Origin: Isoetes taiwanensis
Taxonomy: Eukaryota > Streptophyta > Lycopodiopsida > Isoetales > Isoetaceae
Length of the DNA stretch: 64,000 bases
Reading direction: 5' to 3'
Assembly (NCBI GenBank): GCA_021234155.1
Contig: JAJEKV010000026.1
Coordinates: 17,264,468-17,328,467 of the forward strand
Shown here: piece after piece, positions 1 to 13,618 of the stretch
How the letters are laid out: the number at the start of each line of letters is the position of its first letter
How positions within the stretch are numbered: the stretch's first letter is position 1
Notes under the pieces: generated by a model
The model's input: only the letters and a program-made list of their open reading frames with translations
What the model was told of the DNA's origin: nothing
The model's database searches: none
Position numbers and translations under genes: made by a program

Positions 1-1290
1 GCCTCTGATAAAAAAGTATGATAGAACAAGTGGCTTTTTTTTTGTCAACTCTAGCAAGATGTACCACGGTAGTGAGGCGCTTGTCCTTCGGACAAGCGTG
101 AGGAAAGGTACACACATACACATATCCACTTCAAAATTTAGACCATCAATATCAATCTCCGTCCGGCTTCTTTGACCAGATTTTTTTTTCTTTTACCGTC
201 GACAAGACCCAACATGGTGGTTTATCATACAAACTACAGAGGGGCCCAATATTCCAAGGTGTTGTGCTAGAGGAGTCAATAACGTCGAAGAGCCCTCTGG
301 CGAGATCAAGGCATTCAAACTCAGGAAAACGAGCATCAAGAGGTTGGACCACCAGCTCTCATGCGGCATCTTACGAGCAATTCCACGAAATCTGAGATGT
401 ACCGGGCATTTTAATACAAATGTTGGCAATGCTAACAATGGCGACTCCTAGTTAGCACCTAGAGGAGGCGATCATTAAATTATATATGTCAAATATTATG
501 CACATCCTCGGTGCAATCCTTCCGATAGGCTATGTCTATTGGTCTTAGGTGTGCAATAAAAACCCATTCAATTCAATTCTTTTTTTTCTCCCCCCCCCCC
601 CTTTTGGTATACATTATATCGGAGGAGGAATAAAGAGCGGGTGGAACATGGGCTCAAAGAAGCCACATAGGCTCAAGCATTGCCTCTAGACTAGAACATG
701 CCACCTAGGCTCCAATAGAAGCAAATATATGCCACATAAAGTAGAGAAAAAAAATACAACACATGGCGTCACAATGACATGTTGCCACAATGACATGGAG
801 GCCGACAAGCGGTTTGCACAAGCACTCAAATCTTTGGTAAGGATTTGGATTTCAACTCGTCCAAAAGAGTCTTCAATGGTATCTTAGTTACTTCCGATTT
901 TCTCTAACCTTAAACCGATTGCCACCACCAAGTTAACCTGATCATTGCTTAATTTGATGCTATCCACTAGCTTTCATTTGTGGATCTTGCTCTACCTTTC
1001 AAGCAGATAATAATAATGGTATTTTGTAAGTCCAAATACATAGAGTGAAGCATGAGGAGCCTACAGGGCGTTGAGCGTGTAGGCGTTGCATTTCCCTTAG
1101 GGTCGAACATGCCACCTAGGTTCAAACAAGCCTCTTAGGCTCAAGCATTGTCTAGGCTCAAACATGCCCGATTATCAAACATGTACACAACAAAAATAAA
1201 AATAGTTTAAGCAGCGTCGCTATAACAAAATACGCCGCATGCGGCGTATCTGACGCGTTAAAACTCATTTCTTAGTTGGGTGAACATGAG
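1..1290. other. Unassigned AT-rich DNA, no gene recognised
   Basis: I see no conserved protein in either strand. Short open frames at 152-438 on the minus strand do not match a family I know. The stretch contains a pure C run near 588-602. Phrases about gene-poor clustered words such as 'aggctcaaacatgccacctagg' recur at about 665-720 and 1105-1165, so part of this is old duplicated repeat DNA. It ends at the GC-rich array. Confidence 0.5.
1231..1248. repeat. Perfect 18-bp CpG palindrome
   Basis: TACGCCGCATGCGGCGTA equals its own reverse complement. It follows the phrase CGTCGCTATAACAAAATACG, which recurs beside another such palindrome at 17210-17251. It lies at the left edge of the GC-rich array. 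Confidence 0.8.
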
Positions 1291-1299
1291 TGGTCTTCG

Positions 1300-4200
1300 G
1301 CGAGGGAAAATTGGTCCCCGAGGGCAATGTCGGCGTCCCGAGTCCATTTTCAGAGATGAATCGCGGTTCGGGGGCCGAGATCGCCCGTCGATCCCGGGGC
1401 CTTGGGGAGAGGAAATTCGGAGCAAGCAGCTTCTAGGGGGATTTTAGGGTCTCCTCTCGGCGTCAACACCCCCACTCCCGTCAAGTCCGCGGCGCCAAGT
1501 TTCGGCGAATCGACAAGGAGAGAGCCTCAAAAGCGTAAACCACAGTGGGTTGCGGGTTCTAGAAGGGTTTGCGTTTTGGGGGCGAGACTTGGTCTGTTGC
1601 ACTGGGACACGGCGAGAAGCCGCTGCAGAGAATACGGACAAGGGAAGCCCGGCGGGCGGAGTTTGGGCATGTCCTCCCGATGTGGCAAGTAGAAGTCGGG
1701 GCTTTTCTGATGGCAAGACATTCATAAATTCGCAATTAATGCATTGTGCGAAAATAAATTCTGATTTTTTGCCGGCTGGATTCCTAATCCATCTCGGCCT
1801 ACGACCCAATTTTGAAATTTTGGAGAAGGTCTAGGTCAAAGGGTTAGCTAAGGTCAAAGGAATGGAGTTTGTGGGATCGTTGTACTTGGGGTTGACCTTG
1901 GCTCATTTGGGCGTTATACTTGGTCTAAGATTGCATTGAGAATATAAGCATCATAACTATTAGAATGAAGATAAATGATTGAGAAAAGCATCATAACTAC
2001 TAGAATGAAGGTAAATGATTCTGAGAAAAGCAAAAGACTAGATGCGGGGGGGGGATTTGGTTGCTTGTGATGATGGTTGTGTTTTGAGTATCAAGGCATA
2101 TGGATAGAGAGAATGCCCTTGTTCAACTTTTGCTCCCTAAAGCTATTTGACATGGATGGCATAATTAACTTGTAATGAACTGAATTCGGGGCAAGCAACT
2201 TCCGGGGGGATTTTAGGGTCCCAGCTCTGGCGTCAACACCCCCACTCCATGTCAAGACACGACGCAAGGTCCCGACCAAATCTGACAAGGAGAGGGCCTC
2301 CGAAACGTAAACCCTGTGAGTTGTCAGGTTCTAGAAGGGTTTGCGTTTTGGGGGCCGAGTTTTGGTCTTCTGGCCACGGAACTTGGTCCCTAGGGCACGC
2401 GTCGGCGTTCGAGTCCATTGCCGAGCCAAATCGTGATTCAGGAGAGGGAGGTCGCCCAGTCCCAAGGCCTTAGGGAGAGAAATTCCGGGGCAAGCGGCTT
2501 AGGGGGATTTTAGAGTCCGTGCTGCGGCGTCAACACCTCCACTCCCGTCAAGTCCACGGCCTTAAGGTCGGCCAAATCGACAAGGAGAGGGCCTCAAAGC
2601 GTAAACCCCGTGAGTTGTCGGGTTCTAGAAGGGTTTTGCGTTTTGGGGGCGAGTTTTGGTCTTCGGCCGCGGAACTTGGTCCCGAGGGGCAATGTCGGCG
2701 TTCTGAGTCCATTGGCGAGCCAAATCGCGATTCAGGAGAGGGGAGGTGGCCCGGGATCCCAGGGCCCTTGGGAGAGGAAGTCCCGGGGCAAGCAGCCCGG
2801 GATTTTAGGGTCCGTGCTCGGCTCAACACCCCACTCCACGTCATGTCCGCGGCGCAAGGTCCCGCCGAATCGGGGGGGAGAGGGCCTCCAAAACGTAAAC
2901 CACGTGGGTTGCGGGTTCTAGAAGGGTTTGCGTTTTTGGGGGCGAGACTTGATCTGTTGCACTTGGGACTGGCGGAGAAGCCGCAGCCCAGAATACGGAG
3001 CAAGGGGAACCGGCGGGCGGAGTTTGGGTCCTGTCCTCCTCCCAATGTGGCAAGTAGAAGTCGGGGTGCTTTTGCAATGGCAAGACATTCATAAATTCGC
3101 AATTAATGCATTGTACCAAAATAAATTCTGATTTTTTGCCGGCTGGATTCCTAATCGATCTCCGGCATGACCCAATTTTCGAAATTTTAGGAGAAGGTCT
3201 AGGTCAAAGGGTTAGCATTAGAGGCCGGGGCGACCCGTTCTGGTGGCAACCGAAGTGCTGGCACCCTTCCCCAAGTCAAGCGAGGCCATGACCTTGCGGG
3301 GGATCCCTCACGGGAGGGGAGAGTGGGACCCCAAGAGGCGGGATCCAAAAAAAGTTCAGCTGACCCTTTCCCGGCGGCTCCCGTTTTGCTGCGCTAATGA
3401 CCACCCTCCCGGGCCGGTTCCCCTATCCGGCCGTTGGATCCTCCGTTCGGGGGCCCCTCTTGGGAAGGCCCAAAAGATTCAGATCGGTCCGGGAGAACTT
3501 GTCAAAGCGGGCGGCCCCGAGGTCGGCCTTGTAGAAACCGCGGTGTCTTGTCGTTCGGGCACCGGGGAGGCTCCGGAATGGCAAATCGACCCTGCCAAAT
3601 CGTCGGAATGGCGAAATTACCCTAGGGAGCAAGTTACAAGGTCGGTTTTGCAAAAGAAAGAAACACTCACGCCCTCCACGACAGTATCCCGCATCCACAT
3701 CCTAGGCCAATTGACTCTGAGTGTGATGGAAGTGAGCAGGTCGGGTGGTCTTCTGGCCACGGAACTTGGTCCCCCGGGGCAATGTCGACGTTATGGGTCC
3801 ATTGGCGAGCCAAATCGCGATTCGGAGAGGGAGGTCGCCCGTCCGCCCCCGGGGCCTTGGGGAGGGAATTCCGGGGCAAGCGACTTCCGGGGGATTTTAG
3901 GGTCCGTGCTCTGGCGTCAACACCCCCACTCCACGTCAAGTCGGCGCCAAGGTCCCGAATCGACAAGGAGAGGGCCTCCAAAAACGTAAACCCCGTGGGT
4001 TGCCGGGTTCTAGAAGGGTTTGCGTTTTGGGGGCGAGACTTGGTACATTGCACTGGGACCTGGCGAGAAGCCGCGGCCGAGAATGCGGAGCAGCAAGAGG
4101 GGGCGGGCGGAGTTTGGGCCTGTCCTCCTCCGATGTGGCAAGTAGAAGTCGGGGGGCTTTGCGATGGCAAGACATTCATAAATTCGCAATTAATGCATTG

Positions 4201-6012
4201 TCGAAAATAAATTCTGATTTTTTGTCATTTGGATTCCTAATCCATCTCCAAGACACACCCAATTTTCAAAATTTTAGGAGAAGGTCTAGGTCAAAGGGTT
4301 AGCATTAGAACGGTCGGGGCAGCCCCGCGGGGGCAACCGAAGTGGCACCCTTCCCCAAGTCAAATGAGGCCAGGACCTTGCGGGGATCCCTCACAAGAGG
4401 GGAGAGTGGGAGGACCCAAGAGGCGGGATCCAAAAAGTTCGAGGCAGCCCTTCTGGCGGCGCTCCCGGGGGCTGCGCTAATGACCACCCTCCCGGGCCGG
4501 TTCCCCTATCCGGCCGTTGGATCCTCCGTTCGGGGCCCCTCTTCGGGAAGGCCCAAAAGATTCCAGATCGGCCCGAGAACTTGTTAAACGGGCCCCCGAG
4601 GTCGGCCTTGTAGAAACCGGGTGATGTCTTGTCGTTGGGCACCGGGAGGCTCGAATGGCACCCATCTCCCTGCCAAATTGTGGAATGGCTAAATTACCCT
4701 AGGGAGCAAGTTACAAGGTCGGTTTTGCAAAAGAAAGAAACACTCACGCCCTCCACGGCAAGATCCCCATCCACATCCTAGGCCAATTGACTCACGAGTG
4801 TGATGGAAGTGAGCTACTTTGCTTCTTGGAGGTCGGGTGGTCTTCGCCACGGAACTTGGTCCCTGTGGCAATGTCGACGTTTCGAGTCCATTAAGAGCCA
4901 AATCGCGATTCCTGAGAGGGGAGGTCGCCTAAGCCTGGCCCCGGGGGCCTTGGGGAGAGGAAATCGGGGCAAGCGGCGGGGGGGGATTTTAGGTCCGTGG
5001 TTTCCGCTCAACACCCCACTCCATCGTCATGTCACGGCGCAAGGTCCCCGCCTCGACCGACAAGGAGAGGGCCTCCAAAACGTAAACCCCGTGGGTTGCA
5101 GGGTTCTAGAAGGGTTTGCGTTTTGGGGGCGAGACTTGGTCATTGCACTTGGGACTTGGCCGAGAAGCCGCAGCCAGAGAATACGGAACAAGGGGAACCG
5201 GCGGAGCGGAGTTTGGGTCTGTCCTCCTCCCGATGTGGCAAGTAGAAGTCGGGGGGCTTTTGCAAAGTGGCAAGACATTCATAAATTCGCAATTAATGCA
5301 TTGTACCAAAATAAATTCTGATTTTTGTCACTGGATTCCTAATCGATCTCCATCACCTGACCCAATTTTGAAATTTTAGGAGAAGGTCTAGGTCAAAGGG
5401 TTAGCATTAGAGCGGTCGGGGGCAGCCCGTTCTGGCAACCAGAGCTGGCACCCTTCCCCAAGTCAAGCGAGGCCGGGGACCTTGCAGGGATCCCTCACAA
5501 GAGGGGAGAGTCCAGGACCCAAGAGGCGGGATCCAAAAAGTTCGAGGCAGCCCCTTCTGCGCAGCTCGGGGGCTGCACGCTAATGACCACCCTCCGGAGC
5601 TCGGTTCCCCTATCCGGACCGTTGGATCCTCCATTCGGGGGCCCCTCTTGGGAAGGCCCAAAAAGATTCCAGATGGGTCAGGGAGAACTTGTCAAACCGT
5701 GGGCGCCCCGGGGGCGGCCTTGTAGAAACCCAGCGATGTCTTGTCGTTCGGGCACCTAGGGAGGCTCGGAATGGCAAATCGACCCTTCCAAATCGTCCGG
5801 AATGGCGAAATTACCCTAGGGAGCAAGTTACAAGGTTGGTTTTGCAAAAGAAAGAAACACTCACGCCCTCCACGACAGTATCCCGCATCCACATCCTAAG
5901 CCAATTGACTACGAGTGTGATGGAAGTGAGCTACTTTGGCGCTTCTTGGAGGTCGGGTGGTCTTCTGGCCACGGAACTTGGTCCCCAGGGCAATGTCGAC
6001 GTTCTGGGTCCA
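1300..6012 (+). repeat. GC-rich tandem array, unit about 1.1 kb, left part
   Basis: Anchor words recur at regular steps. The word CAAATCGCGATTC lies near 2724, 3813 and 4899, and the phrase GAGAAGGTCTAGGTCAAAGG lies near 3190, 4279 and 5382. This gives units of about 1086-1103 bp. Copies near 1300-1840 and 2170-2810 are partial, and about 1850-2160 is a diverged insert that also recurs at 16315-16430. Open frames in the array are short, differ between copies and match no family, so I read it as a noncoding complex repeat. The array is cut at 6012 by the CACTA element and resumes at 15750. Confidence 0.8.
6010..6012. repeat. Target site duplication CCA, left
   Basis: CCA directly precedes the CACTA terminus and is repeated at 15750-15752. 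Three base pairs is the length expected for CACTA elements. Confidence 0.9.
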
Positions 6013-6039
6013 CACTACCACCCCAATTCTGGGTCCACA
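6013..6039 (+). repeat. CACTA left terminal inverted repeat, 27 bp
   Basis: It pairs with 15723-15749 with two mismatches over 27 bp. It opens with CACTACCACCCCAA and ends in GGGTCCACA. Confidence 0.92.
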
Positions 6040-6800
6040 CCTAAAAACAACAGTAACAAAAAGACCACATGTCGTTGTTCCAAAAAATCTACATGTGGTT
6101 ATGTGGAGGTGTGGTTTATTAAGGAGGCGGTGTAGTTTTTTTTATGGAGCTATAGTTTTTTTTTTTTGAAGGTGTGGTCTTTTTTTGAGGTGTCGTTTTT
6201 TTAAAAGAAGTGTTGCTTATTTTTTTAAGGGGGTGTTGTTTTTAAGAAGGTGTTGTTTTTTGAGGTGTAGTTTATAACTAGGTGTAGTTTTTAAGTAGTC
6301 GTTTTTTATGGAAGTATAGTTTTTTGAAGTGTGGTTTATAAGGAGGTATAGTTTTTAAGTGGTTGTTTTTTAAGGAAGTATGATTTTCTGAAGTGGTATG
6401 CTTTTTTTAATCGAGGTGTTGTTTTTTGAGATGTCGTTTATAAGTGGGTGTAGTTTTTAAATAGCTGTTTTTTAAAGAAGTATGGTTTTTTGAAGTGTGG
6501 TTTATAAGCGGGTGTAGTTTTTAAGTGGCTGTTTTTTTAATGAAGTATGGTTTTCTTAAGTGGTGTAGTTTATAACTAGGTGTAGTGTTTAAGAAGCTAT
6601 TTTTAAGGAAATATGATTTTTTTTGGTGTGGTTTATATAACTAGGTATAGTTTTTACGTAGCTATTTTTAAAGTAAGTATGGTTTTTTGAGGTGTGGTTT
6701 TTAAGTAGGTGTAGTTTTTAAGTGGCTGTTTTTTTACAGAAGTGTGGTTTTCTAAAGTGGCGTAGTTTTTACGCAGCTATTTCTTAAGGAAGCATGGCAC
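6040..6800. repeat. CACTA left subterminal repeat region
   Basis: Degenerate units of about 65-100 bp are built from phrases such as GGTGTAGTTTTTAAGTGGCTG, GAAGTATGGTTTTTTGAAG and GTGTGGTTTATAA. In CACTA elements, subterminal arrays of this kind are the binding region for the element's own DNA-binding protein. That function is not shown here. At 6785-6870 a second set of short repeats is built on CGTCAGA and CATCAGA. Confidence 0.8.
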
Positions 6801-7589
6801 GTCAGATATATCATCAGATTTTGCGTCAGACTATTCGTCAAATATTGCATCAGACTAATCGTCAGATGGTGCTTTTCTAGGCGCTATTACAATTTTAGTT
6901 ATAACATTTGATTGAACAGTATATTTTAGATGAAATTTGATGTTTCACAAAGCTCCTCGATCTGTCTAATGATGTATTATTTAATTAAGCTTGATTTAGT
7001 TCCGGGAAGGGGGGGAGGAGGGAAATTAATTTCCATCCCTAGCTAGTATTGTCTTTTATTGACCGTCAGATGGGGGCACCTTCAGAATATCTTTGGTGGC
7101 AAGATCAAAGCACCAATATTGAGTCGACATGGGGTCAAATTGACCCCATTAAATAGGAAGCCCGCCACAACACCATGGCTTCATCAAGTATACAACACGG
7201 GGAGCATGTACATACTCTGATGGTAAGCGGGCATAACTCAAACACAACATCCCCAAAGCGGATGCCCGATTGATTTCTTCAACGGGCCTCAAATAGAACA
7301 AAGCTGACGACACAAAATAAGAGTTGGCTTTATCGGATTCAAGCGTCAAGCGCTTTTTTGAATGCCACAATTTCTCTTTCTCGTTAAAGGCGGATGGGGT
7401 TAAATTTGGTGTTTAAATGGGTTATGGGAAATACTCCAATTGTTATACATACTCTAATATGCTAATGGAAGGAAGCGCTAAAAGCGGGATCAAACTCAAA
7501 AGGTCCATGTTTTGATGAAGGCAAGCTCTCATATAGATTACGCATTTTCCTTGCAAAGTTAGCATCTTCTTTCTTGAAGCCAATCGAAC

Positions 7590-8450
7590 ACAAAAAGCAT
7601 CAAGCATGCAGGTTTGCCAAACTTCCTTTGGGAAGAAGCGGTAAAAGATTGTTGTGCTAGTGCAAAATGCTTTGCCAACCAAAAGTCACGGAAGGTGTGT
7701 GCCCGAATTCTTATGGTCGGGAAGTATGCCTAACTTTGAAAATTATAAAGCATCTGGTGCATGGGATATACTCATGTTCCCAAGGAAAATAGATTAAAAT
7801 TAGATGACAGATGCATCATAACCTATTTGGTAGAATATGATGAGCATTCGAAAAGGTTCTGAGAATGTACAATCCGAAAAGAAGGAACATCATAGTGGCG
7901 AGAGATGTGACTTTTGTAGAAGAAAAATTATCAAGAGCCAAGGTCTATAAGCAAAGTGGAGATTAAGTAAAAAATAGTAGAGCCCTGCAATACAAATGTA
8001 AATGATATGGCAGATTTGGATGACAAGGTGGATAAGAATGCACAAAGCTTGGAAACAAATCTTAAAGATGCATGCAATGATGAGGAAATTGACAATGTTG
8101 AAGACAATAACAATAATGCAGAAAATCATGAAATGGTGGAGCATGAAATGGAAAAAAAGAAAAGATAGATAGGTAGATAGATAATATTTTTAACGTCACG
8201 CCACTGGGCATCAGACTTTATGGCAGAAAAGAAAATGGCAGGAGTTCTAGGTTGCAGTTACATGAGAAGGATCCTGAAGCACTCATAATTATGCAGACAT
8301 GTGTTCCTGAAACCTTTGATGAAGCTGTGAACATCATAGAGGCAAATAGATGGAGGGATGCCATGAATGAAGAGATTAATTCCTTTAACAGGACATCTAC
8401 CTATGAATTAGTTGACTTGCCTAAGGGATGTAGGAAACAAATCTTCTTTT
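7590..8450 (+). pseudogene. Ty1/copia polyprotein relic (integrase end and start of reverse transcriptase)
   Basis: Plus-strand fragments in shifting frames match copia polyproteins. Near 7610-7660 there is an integrase-like 'LPNFLWEEAV' segment. At 7765-7930 there is THVPKENRLKLDDRC, followed one frame over by MYNPKRRNIIVARDVTF, the usual region just after the integrase core. At 8252-8450 the segment ETFDEAVNIIEANRWRDAMN with EEINSF and YELVDLPKG matches the start of the copia-type reverse transcriptase. The catalytic part of the reverse transcriptase is absent. Stops and frame changes show it is dead. It lies inside the CACTA element, so it inserted into it or was carried with it. Confidence 0.8.
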
Positions 8451-8475
8451 TGAGATGGCATTGCGAACCGTGCCA

Positions 8476-8511
8476 GGGAACGCCGCATGTTACGCGGCAT
8501 GCGGCGTTCCC
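8476..8511. repeat. CpG-rich hairpin, 14-bp arms and 8-nt loop
   Basis: GGGAACGCCGCATG at 8476-8489 is the exact complement of CATGCGGCGTTCCC at 8498-8511. It sits where the copia relic breaks off and belongs to the same CGCATGCG-centred palindrome family as 1231, 17236 and 26630. Confidence 0.75.
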
Positions 8512-8691
8512 TTTCATCTTGCGGTCCCCCTTGCGGGACGCTGGCCGACTGTATTGATTGCGAAATTTGAATCCGCAGATCTCCATCCCATGCAAATCGT
8601 TTTCTTCTCACTCCCTTCTTCTACGATTTATGGCGCCCGTGTATTTTACTTTTCCTTTTCCATGAGTCCATCCGGTAGATCGTAAGATATT

Positions 8692-8912
8692 CAAAGGGAT
8701 TCCGGCAATGAAACTTCTGGAATTTGGAGATGAATCCTTGCAGAATATGACAATGGATTTGGGTTCAGGTATTCAGTTATCGAGTGTTTCTTGCTTTGCT
8801 ACAGGTAACAACAGAGCTTAAGCATTAATCCTATTTATATTGCAGGTTACACACAGGTTTTTTGCTGGGCAACTGGGCAAGATCTCTTCTGGTGATTTTA
8901 CTGATTACATAA
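8692..8912 (+). pseudogene. Possible captured exon pair, family unknown
   Basis: A frame containing MKLLEFGDESLQNM ends at a donor-like ACAG/GTAACA near 8806. After a short T-rich gap and TTGCAG near 8855 comes a small open segment reading VTHRFFAGQLGKISSGDFTD. That segment ends at a donor-like AAG/GTAAAA near 8912. This looks like host exons picked up by the CACTA element. I cannot name the gene, and the first gap (about 45 nt) is short for a plant intron. Confidence 0.3.
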
Positions 8913-9354
8913 GGTAAAATAGCATTCATAAGTTATCCAATCAAAATGACCATGACAGTGTATGCCTGCAAACAAAATCCCTGCAATAGCTCAGTCATGG
9001 TCTCTTCGCTTAGAATTCCCTTTTGATTTCTGTCCGCTTTGAGTTCTCTTCGCTCAGAGTTCCCTTTTCGATTATGAAACAAAAAGATGAGCCAGTTCCC
9101 TTCAGTGATTCTAATTACAGAAAAATATTTTATGTAGTTCTCTGCATGTTATTTCCAATTCAAACAATCATGTAACCACTTTGGTTCTATACATATTAGT
9201 TTTCCAGTCTTTAGGATGCAAATTTCCCTTTCACTTTGCTCACTCACGCTTTCAAGGTTGTGATATAAATTCCCAATCAACACAAACTACTACATGTCTA
9301 CCATCATTATTATCTAGAAAACATATTACCCAACATAAGAATGCTGAAACAATA

Positions 9355-9590
9355 GAAATATGGTTTGAAATAAAGCCATCTTTAATGGTCGAGGCATTGG
9401 CACATGCCTCAACATAAATCAAATGTCCATATCGCACACACCCTACGTAAATTGCATCTACAGATTGAAATAAATGGAAATATGGTTTGAAATGAAGCCA
9501 TCTTTAATGGTTGAGGCATTGACGCATGCCTCAACATAAGTCAAAAGTCCATATCACACACACTATATGTAAATCCCATCTACAGATTAA
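9355..9590. repeat. Tandem duplication, unit 122 bp, two copies
   Basis: The block starting GAAATATGGTTTGAAAT at 9355 repeats from 9477 with a few differences. Both copies contain GAGGCATTG and CATGCCTCAACATAA. Confidence 0.85.
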
Positions 9591-9599
9591 GGTTGTTAC

Positions 9600-12500
9600 T
9601 GTCTTGAACACATGCAATTTTTGACCCCTACATTATTCATCATTGACTGTCTAGCATGGACGCATGGCTTATGAATTTTAAATACCCACACACACCCATT
9701 CCATTGGATTTCTGAGTTGCAATGAATTTAATATTTCAATTGACCAATACTGCAATTGCACAGAGCATTTATTTATATGTTATAAAGGTTGACAATTCAT
9801 AGGATAATAAAGTGTCTATCATTTAAAGGCCTTGAGAATTTCTAAAGTTTTGCATGATAAAAATACTAATGTAATCAAGTTCCAACCATTTTACTTGGTC
9901 ACCATGATTCCCAATGCCTAAAGGGTGACAAAAAATTATGACGTCTCCATTGTTGCATTTGGTATGTGTGCTCTCGAGTCATGTTATAATTGGGAACAAA
10001 AATACCACTCTTATGTGCATGGGATAACAAATGTGGAAATTGAGAAGCTCAGTGCAAAGGTCGAAGAAATATCTTGCACCAACACAGTTGTCAATTTGGA
10101 GCACTTCATCCAATTATTTTGGCTTCAAGATGCCTAGAAAATGCAATCTAATGTTTGGGGTGTGCTATAGAAGTTTTTTTTTTTTTGTAATCTTGATTCA
10201 CTTGATTTTGATAGCAAGAATCCTGCTTCAATCTGCTTGGATACTCCTGTTTCAAATTTGCACAAAAAGGTTCTTACATTAGGAAAAAAATTCGCAAAAG
10301 AAGTTAGGTTTTGAAGCTACACAAGTTGTATTCAGGAAGCTTCACACCATTTTGTTTTTGGTTAATTCGTTATTATCTATTTTTGGTAAGTTGTTGTTAT
10401 TAGGAATGCCTTTTATTTTCATCTCATAGGCTATAGCCAAGTTTTCTGATCCATCATCATAAGAATATGATTTTTTTTAATTGTTTTGTTTCCAAATAGA
10501 TGCATTCACGACAGAGGCTTATCCCAGGAGGTACGATATTGTGTCAACATGGCTTAGGAATCTTTGGAAGTTAACCAGTTTAATGCAAGCATCTCTTAAG
10601 CTATGCAACATGCATCCATATTCAAATATGTTTTAGGGCAAACAAGTGTTCATACGTTGAGCATTGTTGTCGTGGTCTTTATATAGACTCAAGGTACATG
10701 AAATTGTTCTTAAATTTATGTTTTTTATTGTTGTGGGTGCATTATGCAAGTTGGTTGCAATCTCTTTGTTATTAGCATGCCTTGAAAAATTAGTTTGCAT
10801 TGGCTTCATGCTGCTCACAACTGGCATGCAGTATACAATAGAGTGGCAGTATATGGTAGAGTGGTCTCAAGCTGATAATATAAACCCAAAAACAGTATGC
10901 TGTAGGATAGGTGCAAGTAGATGCAAGTAAAACCTTTCTGAGTGATCTCGATAAATGCTTTAAGCTTCTTTGTATGTTTGAGCTACCCCTAGATTGTTCT
11001 TGCAGGTGTGGAGTTAATCCATGTATTGTTCTTGCATGTCTAGGCCCAATTCAAGGCCATACCTTGAAGGTAAGAATATTTAAGAGAATTCTGAATTTGT
11101 GCAGAAACAAAATTCAAAATGTGATGTATACAGCCTCTTTAACAGAATTGATATCTTTGCTATGGATTTGCTTTGTTTTTTTTTTTTTACTAGAAAAGAC
11201 ATACAATTTTAGGTTACAATTGTGCGTGCAATCTACTGAACAATGTTTTATTATCATCTAAACCCACTTTGCATGTCGAACATCTATACATATAGGTTTT
11301 CTCTCTTCTCTGTTAAGGGGCTAGGGCTCCATATGTTTATTAAGGAACTTTTTGCTCTAAAATATCATCTGGAAATTTAATTTGGTGATCAAATGGGCAT
11401 TAAAAAAGTTGAAAAGAACTTAAGATATCAATATATCGAATGTTTAAATAAGAATTTGAGTGAGACATGAATATTTAAACGTCAAACTTGTGTGAATAAA
11501 AAAACTCAGTCTAATTGATAATTTTGCATTTAAAATGTTATTTCAACATATTGTTTTGCCCTAAGTTATGCTTTTATTAAGAAGAAGAGGCTTGTCCAAT
11601 GAGATGAGACCGAGTTGGTTATGAACTCGGTCCAATGAACCAAAGGCAGAGAAATCTTCGGCAGATCGGTGAGGCTTAACCGCCGGAATCGATGCTGATA
11701 AAGATGTACATATTAAACACACAGGAGATTACCTAGTCGTGATCAATAAGAAACACAGGTTTGTTGCTTTGTATAAGTGAAGGAATATCATTGATTTGAG
11801 AAGTCAGAGTATTTCGATCATTGTAATATTGCTAAAGTAATATTTCATTTGTTCAATGGTATAAGATTGAATACTAATATCAATGACATTGTTTATGCAT
11901 TAGTATAATTGATAATGTTGAGTAAATCCAAAGAGTGAAGTTGCATGGTGAATTTGAAGGATAAAATCTTTCCTATGGAAATTGTATGACATGTTCTATA
12001 TGAATGATGTTTAAGCAATTGTCTCAAGGAATATGAATTAATCTGTCAACAGAGTTGCATGATATATAGTGGCAAATTATCTAGATAAATGCATGTTTTA
12101 TTCGTTTTAGATCTTGTATGAAATATAATACGAGTCTGAAAGAATCATTGGGGATGCCCTGTGGAAAAATGGGGCATTATGGAATGCGGGCATGAGGTGA
12201 CACGACGCTGGCCAATACATACAACGCTCGGTTTAGAGTGAAAAAACTGTGGAGCTTTGTCATGTGTATCGCATCCAGCGACTGAGATGAGAGGCCGAGA
12301 TTGTGATCCAAGTCTTATGATCTTATTGGCCCTAATTTAATGGCCAGGATTAACAGCCCAGATTTGATCTCGGATTGTGTTTTTTTGGGCCGCTTCTATC
12401 TCCCTCCTCTCCCGCTTCATGTCTATCTCTGTCAACCTCAAATAGAGAGTAGCATCTTTCTCAGTTGAGTGGGCCACTAAATTGAACCTTGGTTGGGGTC

Positions 12501-13600
12501 TTTAAATTTGTCCTTGGTAATGACCTATAGGCTTTAGCCAAAATTGAAGATAAATTGACTTTAAATAGATAAGAAAATAATGTTGCAACAACAAAGCATT
12601 GCCATTATTTTTGTGCAAATAGGTAAAAAATACGGTGAGGAAAAAGTATAGCATCAACGGCTGGGATGAATGGGAAATAAATGGTCGAGATTGTGATCCG
12701 GTGCTTTGACGTTATTGGCCACAGCGGAGATTCAGGAGGCAAAACCCTCTTTTGTTTCATTTTGCCGCCTCCTGTTGCGCGCCTTTTAAACCGTGGTCCT
12801 TGCAAGTTCTATCAATCCGACCGTTGCTGACCGTTGGATCAAGGTAAGGTTATTTTCCATAATCATCAGAATATTCGCTTTTAAAGAATATTCCAGTGAT
12901 TATCCTGATAATCTCGCGAATATTCTTTTCAACAATAGATACTGTCGCAGATTCTGGCATAGCTCTGTTTCAAGTCTGTTCCGGCATGGCATGGCTCTGT
13001 TCCGGCATATCTGTTCTGGCATAGCTATTGCTTCATAAGTGCCATGTTTTGAACCATATTTTTCCAGAATAGAATGGGCCTTTTGCTCTGCAGGACCTGT
13101 GAAAAAAATCGGCAAAATACCCCTTAGAAAGGGCTGTTCAATCAGTCAGGGACCAAAGCCAAAGCCATGCCCAAAAAAACTATGGTTACGGCTATGGAAT
13201 CGGAGTAGAATAAGCTCGAAGTCGTTTTCAGAGGTCGGATGTGGTTGGAAAAAGGATGCAAGGCAGATTACGCTGCAGAAATGCAAAAGCCCAGCAAAGG
13301 GAGCTCCAGTTGTTTGATTTTGTAGATCTGGAGCACTTTTCCTTTGCGACCGCTTCATACCTTCCAAAATTATCTTCTTCATTTCGTTTCAGGGAAAACT
13401 CGGACCACAGGCTTGAACCCAAACATGATGCTAAGGAGTCTAAACCCACCTGGGAGTAACGCTGTTGCAACTCCATAGCTCCAGAGATGGTGATCCATTC
13501 AGTGCAGCATTTTGGAAGTAAAAAAAGAAGCCAAATACAAAGGAATTGGCAGAAACCACAAACTGGTAACAGCGACAGAACAAGCTTTCTTAAGAACTTG
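9600..13600. other. CACTA interior without recognisable gene
   Basis: AT-rich DNA with short open frames, for example 10664-10930 and 10911-11261 on the plus strand. None of them matches a family I know. A phrase containing CGAGATTGTGATCC occurs at about 12297 and again near 12692 in similar surroundings, so part of the stretch is an old duplication. I find no TnpD-type transposase motif. Confidence 0.5.
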
Positions 13601-13618
13601 CTCGGACCTCGGTTTAAG

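Noticed and set aside
1402..6135. Many overlapping open frames of 60-250 codons in the GC-rich array
   Set aside because: Frames differ between repeat copies, both strands are open because of GC content, and no copy preserves a shared protein.
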